This document shows, piece after piece, positions 44,449 through 57,258 of a stretch of 64,000 bases of DNA. The position numbers and the translations under genes are program-made. Source of the stretch: Diospyros lotus (lineage: Eukaryota; Streptophyta; Magnoliopsida; Ericales; Ebenaceae); contig NC_068343.1 of assembly GCF_014633365.1 (NCBI RefSeq), positions 25,761,307-25,825,306 on the forward strand, in the 5' to 3' direction. The number at the start of each line of letters is the position of its first letter. The stretch's first letter is position 1. Below the pieces are notes generated by a model. It worked only from the letters and a program-made list of their open reading frames with translations, had not been told where the DNA came from and did not search any database.

Positions 44449-44870
44449 TTGTTGGACAAATATGCTTTATTATTTGAGAATATTTGGCTGCATTTTACAC
44501 TATTTGGAGGTTTAAATTCAAATTTCAAATCAGCTATTCTTGTTATGGAAGTTAAGGGGTCAATTGCTCAATCAAAGGTGTTTGAAGATTAACTCTAAGT
44601 CAGAATTAATCATTTCTGATTTATGAACAATTTTGTAAGAATTATGAAAGATTTTGATGATATTTTAATCCTTAAAATCAGCCATGCATTACAAGAGTTG
44701 ATTTGCTCATTCAAGGCTGATTGGAGATCAACAAAAGTCAAAGGTCTTGAAGATCAATCAAGTTAGCTGATTATGGAAGGTAAATCAAGAATTCAATATG
44801 AAGGGCTAAGATTGGCTTGAAGACTTGACACATGGAGGGTTGAAATTGATCAAGGAAAGCCTACTCAAAC

Positions 44871-44884
44871 ACTATATAAAAGGG
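44871..44884 (+). promoter_or_regulatory. TATA box of the SIRE-like solo LTR
   Basis: ACTATATAAAAGGG about 1.4 kb into the LTR, followed by the C/T-rich start of the likely transcript. Confidence 0.65.
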
Positions 44885-46555
44885 TCTCTTGAAGGCTTTG
44901 GAATAACTTTTGGAAGCCCTATTATTTTCTACATTATTGGCCGAGATTTTCATTCTCTCTAAATCTTTCTCTTCCTCTATCTTCTTGAGAGAAAACTAAA
45001 AGAATTCTCTATGCTTCATTGTATTATTTTGAGATAACCCTATTCCTCAATTACTATTATTCTTGTATCTTGCAAAGAGCGTACAAAATCCAAACTAGTG
45101 AGTGTGAGACTCCAGAAGTAGTTTGGTGGTGGTGAAGCCAAGTGAAGGCTTCAGTGGTTGTAACAAAAGTTTCATATAGTGGATTTGGTTGAAAATCTTA
45201 AGGAAGGAAATTCTTAGGTAGTGGATGTAAGCCATAAGGGCCGAACCACTATACATCGTTGTGTTCTTCTTCTCTTCACTCTTACTTATTCTTCCTTGAT
45301 TATACTTGTTTTTTTTTTGTCTTGTTCTATCTAAAGTGGTCGAATCCTAAGGCCTACATTCTTGTTGGTTATTTTGATTATATTCTGATTTACTTTAATT
45401 GATCATTCTTTGTACTCATTTAATATTCCATTTGGTTTATTTAAAGACTTGTTATTGTGTGCATTCAAATCACTTGTTTTTACCAAATTGTAATTTGAAG
45501 AGTATATTGGACCAAAGCACATACCAGCATAGCTGTCGAATATCATATTATCTATCTTGTATTTAAATGCTCCTGTACTCTCAACTACAATTTTGATTTG
45601 TATTAAATTTATTTTCTCATATATATACGTGCATAAGTTTTGTATTAGAGTTTTGAAAAGGTGTCAATTCACCCCCCCCTTTTTGACTATGTTAGAACTT
45701 AACAGTTATATCTTAGGATTTCAGAAATTCTTTTTCTTTTTCACACCATAACCATTAACATACAATATATAATTCCCAAAAACCCTAATTTCACCTTCTC
45801 AACCTATCAAACCCGATAATCATACAGCTAAGACAAGTGATATCATTTCAAATGCGGAATCTAGATCGAATCTGATATAGTACATAACCAAAACTCATTT
45901 CTACTATTCACTGAATAGTAACCATATATTGAAATAGTGCTTGTACGTGAATAGTATACCAGGTAAGTTCCCAGGAAAAATGGGTGGGTCACAAACGGAC
46001 ACACTTAAATATCTAGTCTTTCCTTAATCAGAACTTTCCTAAACATGCACTTCCACTACACCACACTTAAATCTAATACAAAAAATCCAAACCACAGAAT
46101 ATCTTCAAATACAAAACACATGGATACCATATCTTGAAACAACAACCGAACATCTCAAACAAAACCAAAACATACATAAGGTTCACATAGGTTTTGTACA
46201 TCATCAACGCCATGCTAAAAACATGCTACCTACAGCAGATGAACTTAATTTTCAGCTATCTCCTTTCCTTTAAAGCCACTCGCCGAACCTGAAACGTTTG
46301 AATATTCCAGGGGTACAACCCAATTAGAAGATGAATCTTCTAGTGAGAAACTCCAAAACAGTTTATATCAATGCATGAGCAGGTGTAAGACGTATAAGGA
46401 AACCAAGAGGACTATTCAGAAGTGCCTCGTGAATATAGCTAACCTTCAACGAGAGCTTTCTTAATGGCGCACGCATAGCGCCTCTCGGAAGGTCCCAAAA
46501 CCATGCCACCTTGGCCCAACCTCATAGAACTCATGCAAATGCATTGTGTGACACC

Positions 46556-49500
46556 CCATTCCCACTTACGGGTGCCACTCGTGAACAATCATCCGAATTG
46601 CTCACATGCCCGGCCATTCGTGAAGGGCAGACTATGTTTCAACACGAAGCATCCTAGGTAGGAACTAGGTTTCGTCTCTCCCTTCCCTCAACATCACTCG
46701 GTGAGCGACCACATTAGCTACAATGCCACCGTCATTAGCTAATACGACCTCTTGCCATCGCTTAGCGCCACATCTAGCTGGAACCACAACTCCAAAGCCA
46801 CTTACGCCACCGACTGACTACTCTCACGACGCCGCACAACCATGGCTAGCCGCTGCTTGCAGTTGCTACTATCATCGGTTGGCGCCTTCAGTCGCCACCG
46901 GTTACTCCCAGCTGGTCACCAATCGACTCCAATAACTGCTTTCTTTCACACCCACTAGCCCCTAACCATGAGGTTAAATCTCATCAATTGATCACACTCC
47001 AAGGCATCCCTCTAGCTGTATCACTCACAGCTATCAGGTGATTTCATCACCTAAACACCATTCCTGGGAACCAATCTTGTCCCATAAGCTCTTCCTTCGA
47101 GTTCTCGCCACCCATTGGCGACATCTTAAATTCTTCCTCAACCTTCGACTGACCAACTCAATTAGCTCTAGCCGGATCGCCCGGCTCACAACCAATATGA
47201 CCTTCCTTCATGCACTACTCTTACAATCATCGACTATGACTTCGATTTAAGCTCCACCCACTGGAAATCACCCTTGCCATTCCAGTGGAACTCACACTTC
47301 CACTCAATGTCGTAGGACTTATCTTCCTACTCAGGCACTTACCATCATGCTAGCTTTCCCCGGGTGATCTATTCTGCTTGAGTTGTAGTGCATTAAGAAG
47401 GTCATCCAGTGTTGCTACCCCATGCTCAACCTTCATTGGGAGAACATCTCAAGTTTTACCCAGGCCATATTTCAACACTACCCTCTATAGCCTTCATTTC
47501 GAACCAACATTCCTTTAGGCGGCACAATTCTACCCCGACCAACCATCTTTTATAACCTTAAATCTCTTTCTCAAAATCCGCTTGGTTTAGCCACTAGGAC
47601 CCTCTGAACCTTTATATTAAAGGCATATATGACAATCAACAAGGCTTTACATCACAGTCCTTGAGCCTCACGCTCCTTCCATTGCCATCAAATGCTATCA
47701 CCTGGCAACTGATTCTGTGTCATCAACTAGAAACCCATCCAGTGCTACATGAGGATACTTCCTCATTTTCGCATCGACACAATCAGGACTAACACTAGAC
47801 TGTGCAATTACGAGCCTTCACGGATTCCAACCCATGCCTTAGCCACGCGTTCAGCCTGCCACCACTCATCTCACAAGATTTGAGATCCCTTTACTTGAAA
47901 CCTTCTCACGCTTCAATATTCCCATCTCATGGTTGGCTTTCACCTCGTAAGTCTCGCCCTCTATGACACTTACTTAACATTCTGGAGTCATTAACCGACT
48001 CCACCAATCAATCCATCTTCCCGCATTATCGCAAGGTCACACTAGGTTAAACATCCCAATTTAACATATCAGCTTCGATCAAATTTTTACCATGATCGCA
48101 TTAGCATCCAAGGGGCATTGCCACTCATCTTGTTATCACACCACAAGACATCACCCAATCGATTCACAATCTTCTAACTGCCCTGGTACTTCAACCCTCA
48201 CAAAAATTTAGGTCTAGCCCAGACATAACCTACAGCACACCCTAGGTATTCGGCATCTAATCGTCTCCACCATAGACGGATTACTCCACATAGAGGGCTG
48301 CAGTCCCTCTTGTGAAGTAACTGTCTGCATCCAGTGGTACCTAGCATTAGACCCGTCACTGGTAGGCATCAACCGTAATGTTATTTCCACGCTATACCCA
48401 TTTCGTTTCCACGGGTTCTTTCTCGAACATCTCGAGACACTACAACACCTGAACATTCGCCAAACCGCTTTGACACTGCTTTATCGAAATAAAGGGCTTA
48501 ACCCCCACTTGGGTGCAATGCCTAACATTTCTCATTACTCGTAGCTGAATAGTGGGACTGACCACAACTTCGTCACCCCTACCGTGCATCTCACAAATCT
48601 TTAGCCCCTAACCATCTGCATAATCACTGTGTTGCCCTGTGCTTTAGGCAAGCCAACACCTGGTCATCATTACCGTGTCACTCCCATACACTGGCCCAAC
48701 ACTGGTTCCCCATCGTGTTACCCTGTGCTTTGGAGAGCCAAGACCTAATCATCATTACTGTGTCACTCCCATACATTGGCCCAACACTGGTTCCCCATCG
48801 TGTTGCCCTGTGCTTAGGAGAGGTAACACCTAATCATCATTACCGTGTTGCTCCTTTACACTGGCCCAACAACATTTCCCAACAGCATGGCTTAGGTCCA
48901 TCACTGATTTGCTTCGCACCCGTAGCATTTTGCTACTATAAAACCTCTGCGAACTACGATGGTTCTACCACCCTCGACCAAAAGCAACCTCAAGCTTTCG
49001 CTATGAGCCTTCTTTTTTAAGACTCAACATCTCTTACCACCTAAGAGAATCTCCAACCACTCCAACCCTTGAGGCCTCTTGATCTTACCCCACAAGATCA
49101 CACCTCACAGCTTCCAATCAACATTGGAAAGTTCCAACTTCCCAAAAACAATGGACCTCTCAATCCACAACAAACAAGCTGAGCCTACCTCAAGCTCTGA
49201 CACCCATAACCATACAACACCTACCATTAGCCTCCAGGTAAATCGAGACCTCTTGTCTCTCCTTACACACCCATGAATGCATTCAGTCACTACGCTCAGC
49301 CTGGCCTTCCCGCATGCCTAGCTCTGGCTTCCATGACTTGGAATTTCAAATATGGGGCCTCTACATTACTCATCATGCCCCCGCCCACACGGCATCTGAA
49401 GTTGGCCTTTCCAGTGCGCGTATAGCCCATGGATATCCTATTGCCACACACTCATCGCCCTAGGCCCACACTCCCGTTCATACCCTTCATTGGGTGACCT

Positions 49501-49620
49501 CCTTGTCTCTCATCAAGGGTCTCGTGACCTTAGGCGTCATCCCAACCCCAAGCATCGCAATGAGGGTCTAATTCACCTCTCATCCCCTGACCTTAGGTAG
49601 TGGAGTAGGCAAGTGCTGAA
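46556..49620 (-). other. C-rich, strand-skewed non-coding block, probably gypsy internal DNA
   Basis: For about 3 kb the plus strand has far more C than G. There is no long open frame on either strand. It lies inside the partial minus-strand LTR, and the opposite skew is seen beside a plus-strand LTR start at 55050-56183. I infer a decayed internal or 3' untranslated region of a gypsy element. The element itself cannot be named. Confidence 0.45.
48629..48883 (+). repeat. Tandem repeat, three copies of about 86 bp
   Basis: Units start GTGTTGCCCTGTGCTT at 48629, 48715 and 48800 and continue through ATCATTACCGTGTCACTCC to ACTGGCCCAACA. The third unit is the most diverged. Confidence 0.88.
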
Positions 49621-49855
49621 CCAGTATAAATCTTGTGTGTACTTGATTTCTCATTCCTACTTGTTGTAATCTTTGTTCATGTTTTTAAAAGAATCGTTTT
49701 TGAAAATCTAAAGGAGTTTTAAAATTTGCAATAAGTGAGAAAGGTTTCGAAAGATACCTTAGTAGGTTTTGAAACATACCTGCTAGTAAGTTGGATTTCA
49801 AAACATACTTATCTGTATTTCGAAACATACTCCCTCAAGTTTCGAAACATAATGT

Positions 49856-52800
49856 GTAATACCCCGTTTCGGTGTAAGCTTGCCACGTCATTTAAGTGAG
49901 AATAAAATACCAAAAAATAGGCCGGATAGCAAAATAAATTACCGAATCGACTGGAGGGAATGCCCCGGAGTGTAATTGGTTATGAAAAATGGCATAATCT
50001 CGATAAGCATTCCGAGATAGGATTTATGGAAGTAAAAGAAATCAAAATTGAGACAGTTTTTGGTACAGCTAAAATACAGCTTCAGATCAGGCTGAATTAC
50101 CGAGCTTTCATAAGGGACGTCCGGAAATTCAACAAAAACCTAGGGAGGCTCCAGTTTTGCGTGACAATCAACCCTTAGGTGATTTCAGGACGAATCAATG
50201 GCCCGGTGAGCATCCGAGGGCGAAATCGTCCTTGTGAAGCAAACTCGTTGTTATTAATTTTGGATTTAAGCAACTTAATGCAAATTAATTTGGGCGTTAG
50301 GGGTGTATTTGCGATTTAAGATATTTCCCAAGTGCATTAAGGATAAAATAGGGAATTAAATGTGTATTTATCTATAATTATAATAGCGTAAATTATATAT
50401 AATATATATATATATATGTAGATATGTATGCTCGCGTGAGGGGTGTCTCTGCGCATGGGGAGCAGCTTGCAACATGTTGGAATTTGGCAAGAGAGATCAA
50501 GAAGAAATGTCGGCCGAGAGGTAGTAAGGTTAGGGGAGAGAGTTGGAGATTGAGAAGGATGAAGGGATGTGGAAAAAGAGAGAGATTGCGAGAGGGAGTG
50601 ATCAGCCATGGAAGGGAGCTCGTGTGAGCAGGCCGAGAGTTCGTGAAGTGAGGCGAGAGAGAGCAAGATCGAGGGTGCGAGATGGAGATGGCCGAAAGCG
50701 GCCATGAAGCTGCTATTGCAGCTGGGCAGCGCGACAGCTTGGCCGAGGCAGCAGCCATGGAAGGCCGCGTGAGAGCAGGGAGCCGAGCAAGCTAGCATGG
50801 CAGCGAGCAGGCGGGCCGCAAGGCAGCAGGGAGCCGCGAGCGTCGGTGGCAGCAAGCGGCGGCTGGGCATGCGTCGGGGGCGGTGCGCGCGGGAGCTACC
50901 GACTGCAAGGAAGAGCGAGGGTGATGGCAATGCGGCCGAGCGACTGGGTCGCGCATGGAGGAAGGGAGAAGCCGCAAGGAAGAAGAAGAAGAAGAAGAAG
51001 AAGAAGAAAAGAAAAAAATGAAAAGAAGAAAAGAAGGAGTTGCAGAAGATGGCGGGAGGTTGAAGATGATGAATAGTAGAAGGGAGAAGAAAAAGAAAAA
51101 GAAAAATTGAGAAGAAAAGGAAGAAAAGAAAAGGAAAAAGAAAATAGAAAAATTGGAAATAAATCTCGAAAAATGCCAGAAAAATAGGGAATGAAGATGT
51201 AATGATATTCCGGAGACTTTGGCGAGAAAAAAGTAGTTCGAACACGCATTTCGAGATGGTGCACAAAAATCGAGGCGAAGCACAAAAATCGAAATATCGC
51301 ACGAAAAAATAATGTGACGTGCAAATAGCGAAGTAGGATGTAAAAATCAAGGTCGGGTGTGAGAATCGAGGCAAGACTCAAGGATCAAGATTGTGCACGT
51401 GAACTGAGGTGATGCATGTAAATCGAGGCAGTGCACAAAAATTCAAATATTGCACAAAAATTGAGGTAAATGCACGAAAAGCGAGGTAATGTGCGAGAAT
51501 TGAGGTGGTGTGCAAGAATCGAGGACTTGCGCGACAATCGAGGTCGGTCACGCATTTCGAGGTCATGGTACGCATACCAAGGTAACTTGGGAGGCTAAGT
51601 TAAGGTAAACATAATTCCCTAGAAATTTCAGTAAATTAGGAAAATGATTTTAGGAATTGCTATTGAGTAAAATTTGAAGAAAATAATTGAGGAATAATTA
51701 GTTTGAAGTATTGTTGAGAAATTATTTATTATTTATTTATGAATTATTTATGAATTATTACTTAGCAATTATTTAGTTAGAAATTATTTAATGAGGAATT
51801 ATTTAGTGAGGAAAATGTTTAAGGAATTATTGAGGAAAATAGGAAAAAATAGAGATAAGTTATGAGAAAATTATGAAGAATAGATTATTGACGTTATTGA
51901 ATGAATATGATGGTCAGGATATGTTGAGGATTCGAATTGAGTACGTTAGAAGCTTGGCACGAGAATCGAGATGTCATGAGAATATGTATGAGGTAAGTAG
52001 TACTTACCCAACTGAATTTAGTTCTATGAAAATGCTTGAGTTAAAAGTAGTTTTCCCAAAACCTGATTTGATGAAAATGATTTTATCACGTTGTCATGCC
52101 TTGATGTGATCATGTAGATTGCATTTACATATATTGATGTTGAAATGTGCATACATTCACGATGATATTATTGATTATGCATCGCATAAAGGGCTTGGGA
52201 TTATGAACTGGCACCGCTGCTCTACCAAGTGTGCACCCATACACATCGGTCCAGGAAAGGGACTGTAAAAATGGGGAGCAGCAGTTGGGTGCGGTTGACT
52301 CAAGTCGAAAACTACGAGGACATTTTGCATATTGCATTCATGCACAAAAATGATTTTTGTACCGCTTACTTAGATGGTTTATCATCTAATTGGGCCTTAC
52401 CTCTGGAATATTCAAACGTTCCAGATGGAGATTGTAGCAGGTACGAGGATGAATGAGGTATGAAATGGCACTTTCCAAGTGCACGATGAAATGAATGACG
52501 AATGAACGATGAATGAATGATGAGATGTAGCCCATGTGTTTAAGTCCTGCTACTTTGAAATCTGAACGATTTGGAAGTCCATGATGCAAGGTATGATTGA
52601 TGATTGACGTATGAGGAATGATGATGTAACCATATAGTTAATGATGACGATGTATAACCCTATTTAGGGTTTAGATTAGTAAGAATGCATGTTATGAGTT
52701 GATGTTAAATGAGACGTATGTTATGTTTTAAGTCATATTGAGGATTAAGTTCGAGAGACGATGATGTAAAGACTTGATTTATAATTTATGTTAAAGTAAG

Positions 52801-52993
52801 ATGTCAGGTTCGATCCTAGCTTCCGCATTTAAGGTATGTATGTGATGTCTCTCTTTCGAGAATAAATTAATGTAGGGAAATTCTGGGACGGATGCGAGAA
52901 ATGATGTTATTCAAGTGTTAGTTTGAAAGAAAAAAATTTATCATCCTAGGATTGTCCCAAAAAATAACGCACCTGAGAAAGCGGGGCGTTACA
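49856..52993 (+). mobile_element. Solo LTR of the large-LTR family, 3138 bp
   Basis: TGTAATACCCCG..GGGGCGTTACA with a perfect TAATG duplication (49851-49855 and 52994-52998). It is related along its length to 56766-59707 and, reversed, to 31252-33921. Order: promoter-like part with TATA repeats near 50400, GC-rich stretch (50690-50960), GAA tract (50975-51130), a tandem array of about 20 bp units containing ATCGAGG (51230-51590), then AT-rich DNA. The 345-codon minus-strand frame 50337-51374 is low-complexity translation, not a gene. Confidence 0.93.
51230..51590 (+). repeat. Array of about 20 bp units inside the solo LTR
   Basis: Degenerate unit close to GTGCACAAAAATCGAGGTA, some 15 or more copies. 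The same array is shorter at 57960-58170 and only a few units remain at 31960-32040 and 32280-32340 (reversed). Confidence 0.8.
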
Positions 52994-53075
52994 TAATGTC
53001 CTGCAAGTCAAAGTTTTTTAAGTTATCGAAAATTTACCCAAATCCCAATTCACCCTTCTCTTGGGATATACTTGC

Positions 53076-55049
53076 CATTATATAGAACTAACAAAATCCA
53101 AACCATAGAATATCTTCAAATACAAAACACATGGATATCATCTCTTGAAACAATAATCGAATGTCTCAAACATAACTAATACATACATAGGGTTCACATA
53201 GGTTTCGTACATAATCAATGCCATGCTAAAAACATGCTACCTACAACAGATAAATTTAATCTTCCGCTATCTCCTTTCCTTTAGAGCCGCTTGTCGAACC
53301 TGGAACGTTTGAATATTTCAGGGGTATAACCCAATTAGAAGATGAATCTTCTAGTGAGAAACTCCAAAACAGTTTATATCAATGCATGAACACGTGTAAG
53401 ACGTATGAGAAAACAAAGAGGACTATTTAAAAGTGCCTTGTGAACATGGTTAACCTCCAACGAGAGCTTTCTCAACGGCGCACGCATAGTGCCTCTCGAA
53501 AGGTCCCAAAACCATGCCACCCTGGCCTAACCTCATAGAACTCATGCAAGCACCATATCCATTGCCTCTTAGACTCACGAACTTCGCCACGAGAGCTTTC
53601 TTGATGGTGCACGCATAACACCTTTCGGGGGATATCCGAATTTTACCCTCGGCCATCAACAGATAGATACAACAGTATGACCACACGAATTTTATAAATG
53701 CAACAGTTGAAAAGGCAATAGCATATATTTTCAGAAATATATTTCATATATGCAACATGATTTCCCATAAAAGAACAAAAAGAGTTTATGTACAAGAACT
53801 TCACAAAACACATTTCATGAAATAGTAGTCTCATATAAGAGAATAAAAATAGGATTTAGAGGATAGGAGTCTCAAAAACCAAGTTTGGGGTAGGAACCCT
53901 CACTTTTGCCAAAATTTCAGAATGCCTCGAAAAGTGCGCAGTACTTCGATTTGCGTGTCAGACCTCGATTTTTGTGTCAACCTCAAAAGTTGCACCAATC
54001 ACTTCACTTTAAATCTCAAGGCACCCTAACCAATGTACAAACATCATAAATCTAATTTTTTTTCTTAATTTTCTCATATTTCTCCATTTTTCTCCCATTT
54101 TCCACTCCAAAAATCTAAATAAATATCTCCTTAACTCATTTCTAAAATCTTTCTTCATGACAATTCATAATAAGCTAATAAATTCAAGGGAAAATTACTG
54201 GACTTACCTAGATGCTACGTTTTCACACAAAATGAGGCTGTTTGGTGCGAAAACGGAGGCACCAGAAAGTCAAACTTCAAAACTTTTTACAGACACCTCA
54301 AGACCTCAATTTTAGAAGAATTTTGCAATTTTTTTTTTCAGAATTTTTCTCCCTCAGACGCGCCCTCACGCACTGCCTCAAGGTCGGCTCACGTACCCCA
54401 CTCGCGGCCTGCTGCTGGCTCGTGTTTCACACACGTTAGTCATCTTCTTCGCAAGGTTTCTGGCGAGTTCGATCTGCTCTGGATTAATCGTGATTTCTCC
54501 TTCATCCGAACTCCGTTTCGCCCCCCCCCCCCCCCGCGTTTGAACCTACACCTTCTTCTCTTTTCCCTCTACCAAATTAAGCTTAAAATCCCTCAAATGA
54601 AGCCATTTTCCAAATGCTCCAAGCTATTTTCTGGCGAAGCTCTGACGAGGTTTCGGATCTCCCTTATCTCTCAACCAAAATGGCTTAAAGTTTTCAGAAT
54701 ATGGCTTAAAGTTTCCAGAAATACTCCTCTAGATATGGGCAACAAAAGCTCCTTATCTGATTCTCCCAATTTGTTCTCAAATTCATACGGATCTACAAAA
54801 TTAAATTTTCAAAGCTTCCGGCCACTTCTATTTATATGCTAGCCCGAGCTTCCAAACGCTCCAAGCTTGCTAAACCAACCCTTCTGAAGCTTCTACCATC
54901 CCTGGATCGACCTATTTGCTACAAAAACTAACTGCAATGATGACTTTTGAAGCTTTGAAAATTCGGCCAAGAACTTGGTCAGAAAGCTTCAAAATTCGAC
55001 AAACCCGTGCCTCCTTGTTGGCCCAGACCCGACCCCAAGGCATGCACAG
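53076..55049 (-). repeat. Partial LTR of the large-LTR family, minus orientation
   Basis: 53095-53550 matches 46070-46540. Further right are the ATCGAGG-type units reversed (53930-54000), a C run, and a TATA box (minus CATATAAATAG near 54830). The outer ends are missing, so no duplication can be read. Confidence 0.68.
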
Positions 55050-56183
55050 TAAGGGATGATGAGGGCTGGGGTTAAAGGTTCCACTACTTTAAAGCAAAAT
55101 GGTAGGATATCTCACTCATTATAAGGTTTAACAACTGGAGTAAGACCTAACATGGAGCATGATTGTGGAAAATTGAGGTATGGGTGCAGCACATTTAAGA
55201 GGGGTTGCCCAATGAAAGTTCCCAGATGCGGGTAAGTGACCCCCAGTTGGCGAGTGGTATTGGCAATAAGAAAAACCTCAGTATTTTTGTTCAATGTGGA
55301 AAGAATTCTTAGTTGGGAAAGTGTTATGTCGAGTGCATTGTTAAGCCGAGGTGTAGACTCGAGTAGTGCACGTTATTAGTTGAAGCATGAAATTGCCCAC
55401 TATGATGTATGGGTATGTGGGTTATGTGTAAGTCAATGATAAGTGGAGATCGACTGGTCAAGGAAGTAGACCATATGAGAAATGGTCGAGTACGACTAGA
55501 GAAGCCAGATGGTTGCTTCCCATATAGTGTGAGTATGGTTATAGTTGATCGGTAATGAGATGTTTCCATGGGGATTTACTTAAGCTATGGATGTATGTGG
55601 TTGATGACGAAATCCCATGGTTGAATGGGTGTCAATGTGTCTAATGGGTATTAGAAGTGACACTACTACGGTTGATCACTATTAAGACGTTCATGTGTTT
55701 GATCGAGGTAAAATCGTAGTCGTGTGTGATTGGAAAGGGAAACATTATCGTGTGTGATCGGCATAAAATCGTTGTTGATTGATCAGTGATGCAGTGTTGT
55801 CGAGTTGATTGGCATTGTCGTGTTTGGTTTTGGTTTGGTGTGGAAAATAGAAAGTTGACTACAAAGTGATGCTTAGAGGTAGTTGAAATCCATCAAGAGG
55901 ATGGACATTATTACGGTAGTCATGTGTCATAACCAGAGAATAGTTGTGGGATTTGGTGGGAGGCCAAAGTAATATCGATGGATGAGTATCCTCGAGAGTT
56001 AGAGGATCAGTAACCTAAGCGAAACCTTGAGGTGGGATAGCCCAAGGGAAAGGTGAGCAATGACTGAGTTATGAGATTCTCATGTGTGGCAATTCGAGAA
56101 ATAACTCGAGAATGTGTTTTTCTTGGGTAGAAAAGTAAGATGAAGAGAATTTCGAGTACAAAATTCAGTTAAAAAAGGTTGGA
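55050..56183 (+). other. G-rich internal 3' region of a gypsy element
   Basis: The plus strand is rich in G and T with many TGATTG and GTGTG words and no long open frame. It ends with GAATTTCGAGTACAAAATTC, close to the GACGAAATTC text typical before the 3' LTR of plant gypsy elements. A purine tract AAAAAAGGTTGGA follows, then an LTR start at 56184. Confidence 0.55.
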
Positions 56184-56678
56184 TGTAATACCTGGTATTA
56201 CATGGTGTTGGAAAATATAAGATTTTCGATTATTTGGAAAAGACCTCGGGTGGTCCGAGAAGCCTGAAAGTCGATTTCAAGAATTTAATTAATAAAATTT
56301 GTCAAATTGATGATAGGGAATACCCGAGACTTGGATGTCTAGGGGATAGGACATGAAATTGGCAAGTGTCTCGAGGTGAGACTAATAACGTTGGAAACAG
56401 TCAGATTGAAAATAATTTATAGAATAAAATTTGTATAAGCTCGAAATATTGACGGTATCGAATTGTCGCAGAGGCCTCCGAGAAGCTGAGGGGACCTTGA
56501 AGGTGTTTCCTTGTCTGTGTTGGGACCAATTCCTCGAGTAGAGCGAAGAGAGGGACAAAGCTTGTGCCCACCTAGGGCGATTTCGGTTGACACATAGTTC
56601 GTCTCTTTAATTATTGGCTTGGCATGTGAGTAATCTAGTTGATTATTCACTGGTGGCGCCCATAGTTAGGAACGGGTC
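56184..56678 (+). repeat. 5' part of a gypsy LTR, truncated
   Basis: Starts TGTAATACC directly after the purine tract, and carries GGAATACCCGAGACTTGG and similar text resembling the start of the large-LTR family. It is cut at 56679 by the next LTR. Confidence 0.6.
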
Positions 56679-57202
56679 TGTTGTTACCAAAATACAACAA
56701 TTAGAATTTTTCAGAGTGAGATACTGAGAACATATGTGATTGATGCTAGGTTAGTGAACTGCAAGTGTAAAATCCCGTTTCGGCGTAAGGTCGCCACGTC
56801 ATTTAAACAAGGTTTAAATACCAAAAAAAAAAAATTGACTTGATAGCAAAATAAATCGCTGAATCAACTAGAGGGAATGCCCGGGAGTGTAATTGGCTAG
56901 GGAAAATAGCATGGTCTCGATGAGCATTCCGAGATAGGATTTATGGGAGTAAAAGAAATCAGAATTGAAACGGTTTTCGATACAACTAAAATGCAGTTTC
57001 AGATCAGGCTGAAATATCGAATTGTCGTAAAGGACTTGTGAGAAGTCAATGAAACCTTGAGGGGGTTCGAAATATTATGCATAAGCATGCGCGTATGGCG
57101 TGGGGAGCATGGCAGAGGAATGTTGGATTTGGGTTAAGGGAATTGCAAGGGCCGAGAGGTGGTTGTCGGGTGAGAGAAGTGGCGCCCAAGCTACCCGTAT
57201 AA

Positions 57203-57258
<56 letters not shown>

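Larger units (their letters stand above)
43453..45704 (+). mobile_element. Solo LTR of a SIRE/Maximus-like copia element, 2252 bp
   Basis: TGTTGAGTG..CTTAACA with a perfect GTTAT duplication (43448-43452 and 45705-45709). The 3' part has the text common to SIRE-type copia LTRs: GGTTGTAACAAAAGTTTCAT, CCGAACCACTATA, and a C-rich AATTCACCCCCCC block before the end. A TATA box ACTATATAAAAGGG is at 44871-44884. No coding sequence. Confidence 0.88.
43421..46555 (-). repeat. Partial large LTR (minus), split by a solo LTR
   Basis: 43421-43452 starts TGTAACACC and, with 45705 onward, resembles the outer end of the solo LTR at 31252. The block 46070-46540 is repeated in the same orientation at 53095-53550 and, reversed, shares the GAATATTCAAACGTTC region of the solo LTRs at 52400 and 59080. 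The inner end of this LTR is not found. Confidence 0.65.
49621..53075 (+). repeat. Fragment of a copia LTR interrupted by a solo LTR
   Basis: 49621-49855 contains a small run of TTTCGAAACATAC repeats. 52999-53075 has AATTCACCCTTCTCTTGGG, the end of SIRE-type LTRs. The two join when 49856-52998 is removed. Confidence 0.6.

Noticed and set aside
48130..48240. Integrase C-terminal motif on the minus strand
   Set aside because: A phrase like KYQG..KIVNRLGD can be read, but it has stops and no supporting neighbours.
48715..49020. 101-codon plus-strand frame
   Set aside because: It is the translation of the 86 bp tandem repeat and its flank, with no family resemblance.
50337..51374. 345-codon minus-strand frame and its overlaps
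   Set aside because: It lies wholly inside the solo LTR 49856-52993, across the purine tract and GC-rich part; the related LTRs do not keep the frame.
51230..51590. A CRISPR-like array of short repeats
   Set aside because: The units are degenerate and directly adjoining, without unique spacers of fixed length, and the DNA is plant nuclear.
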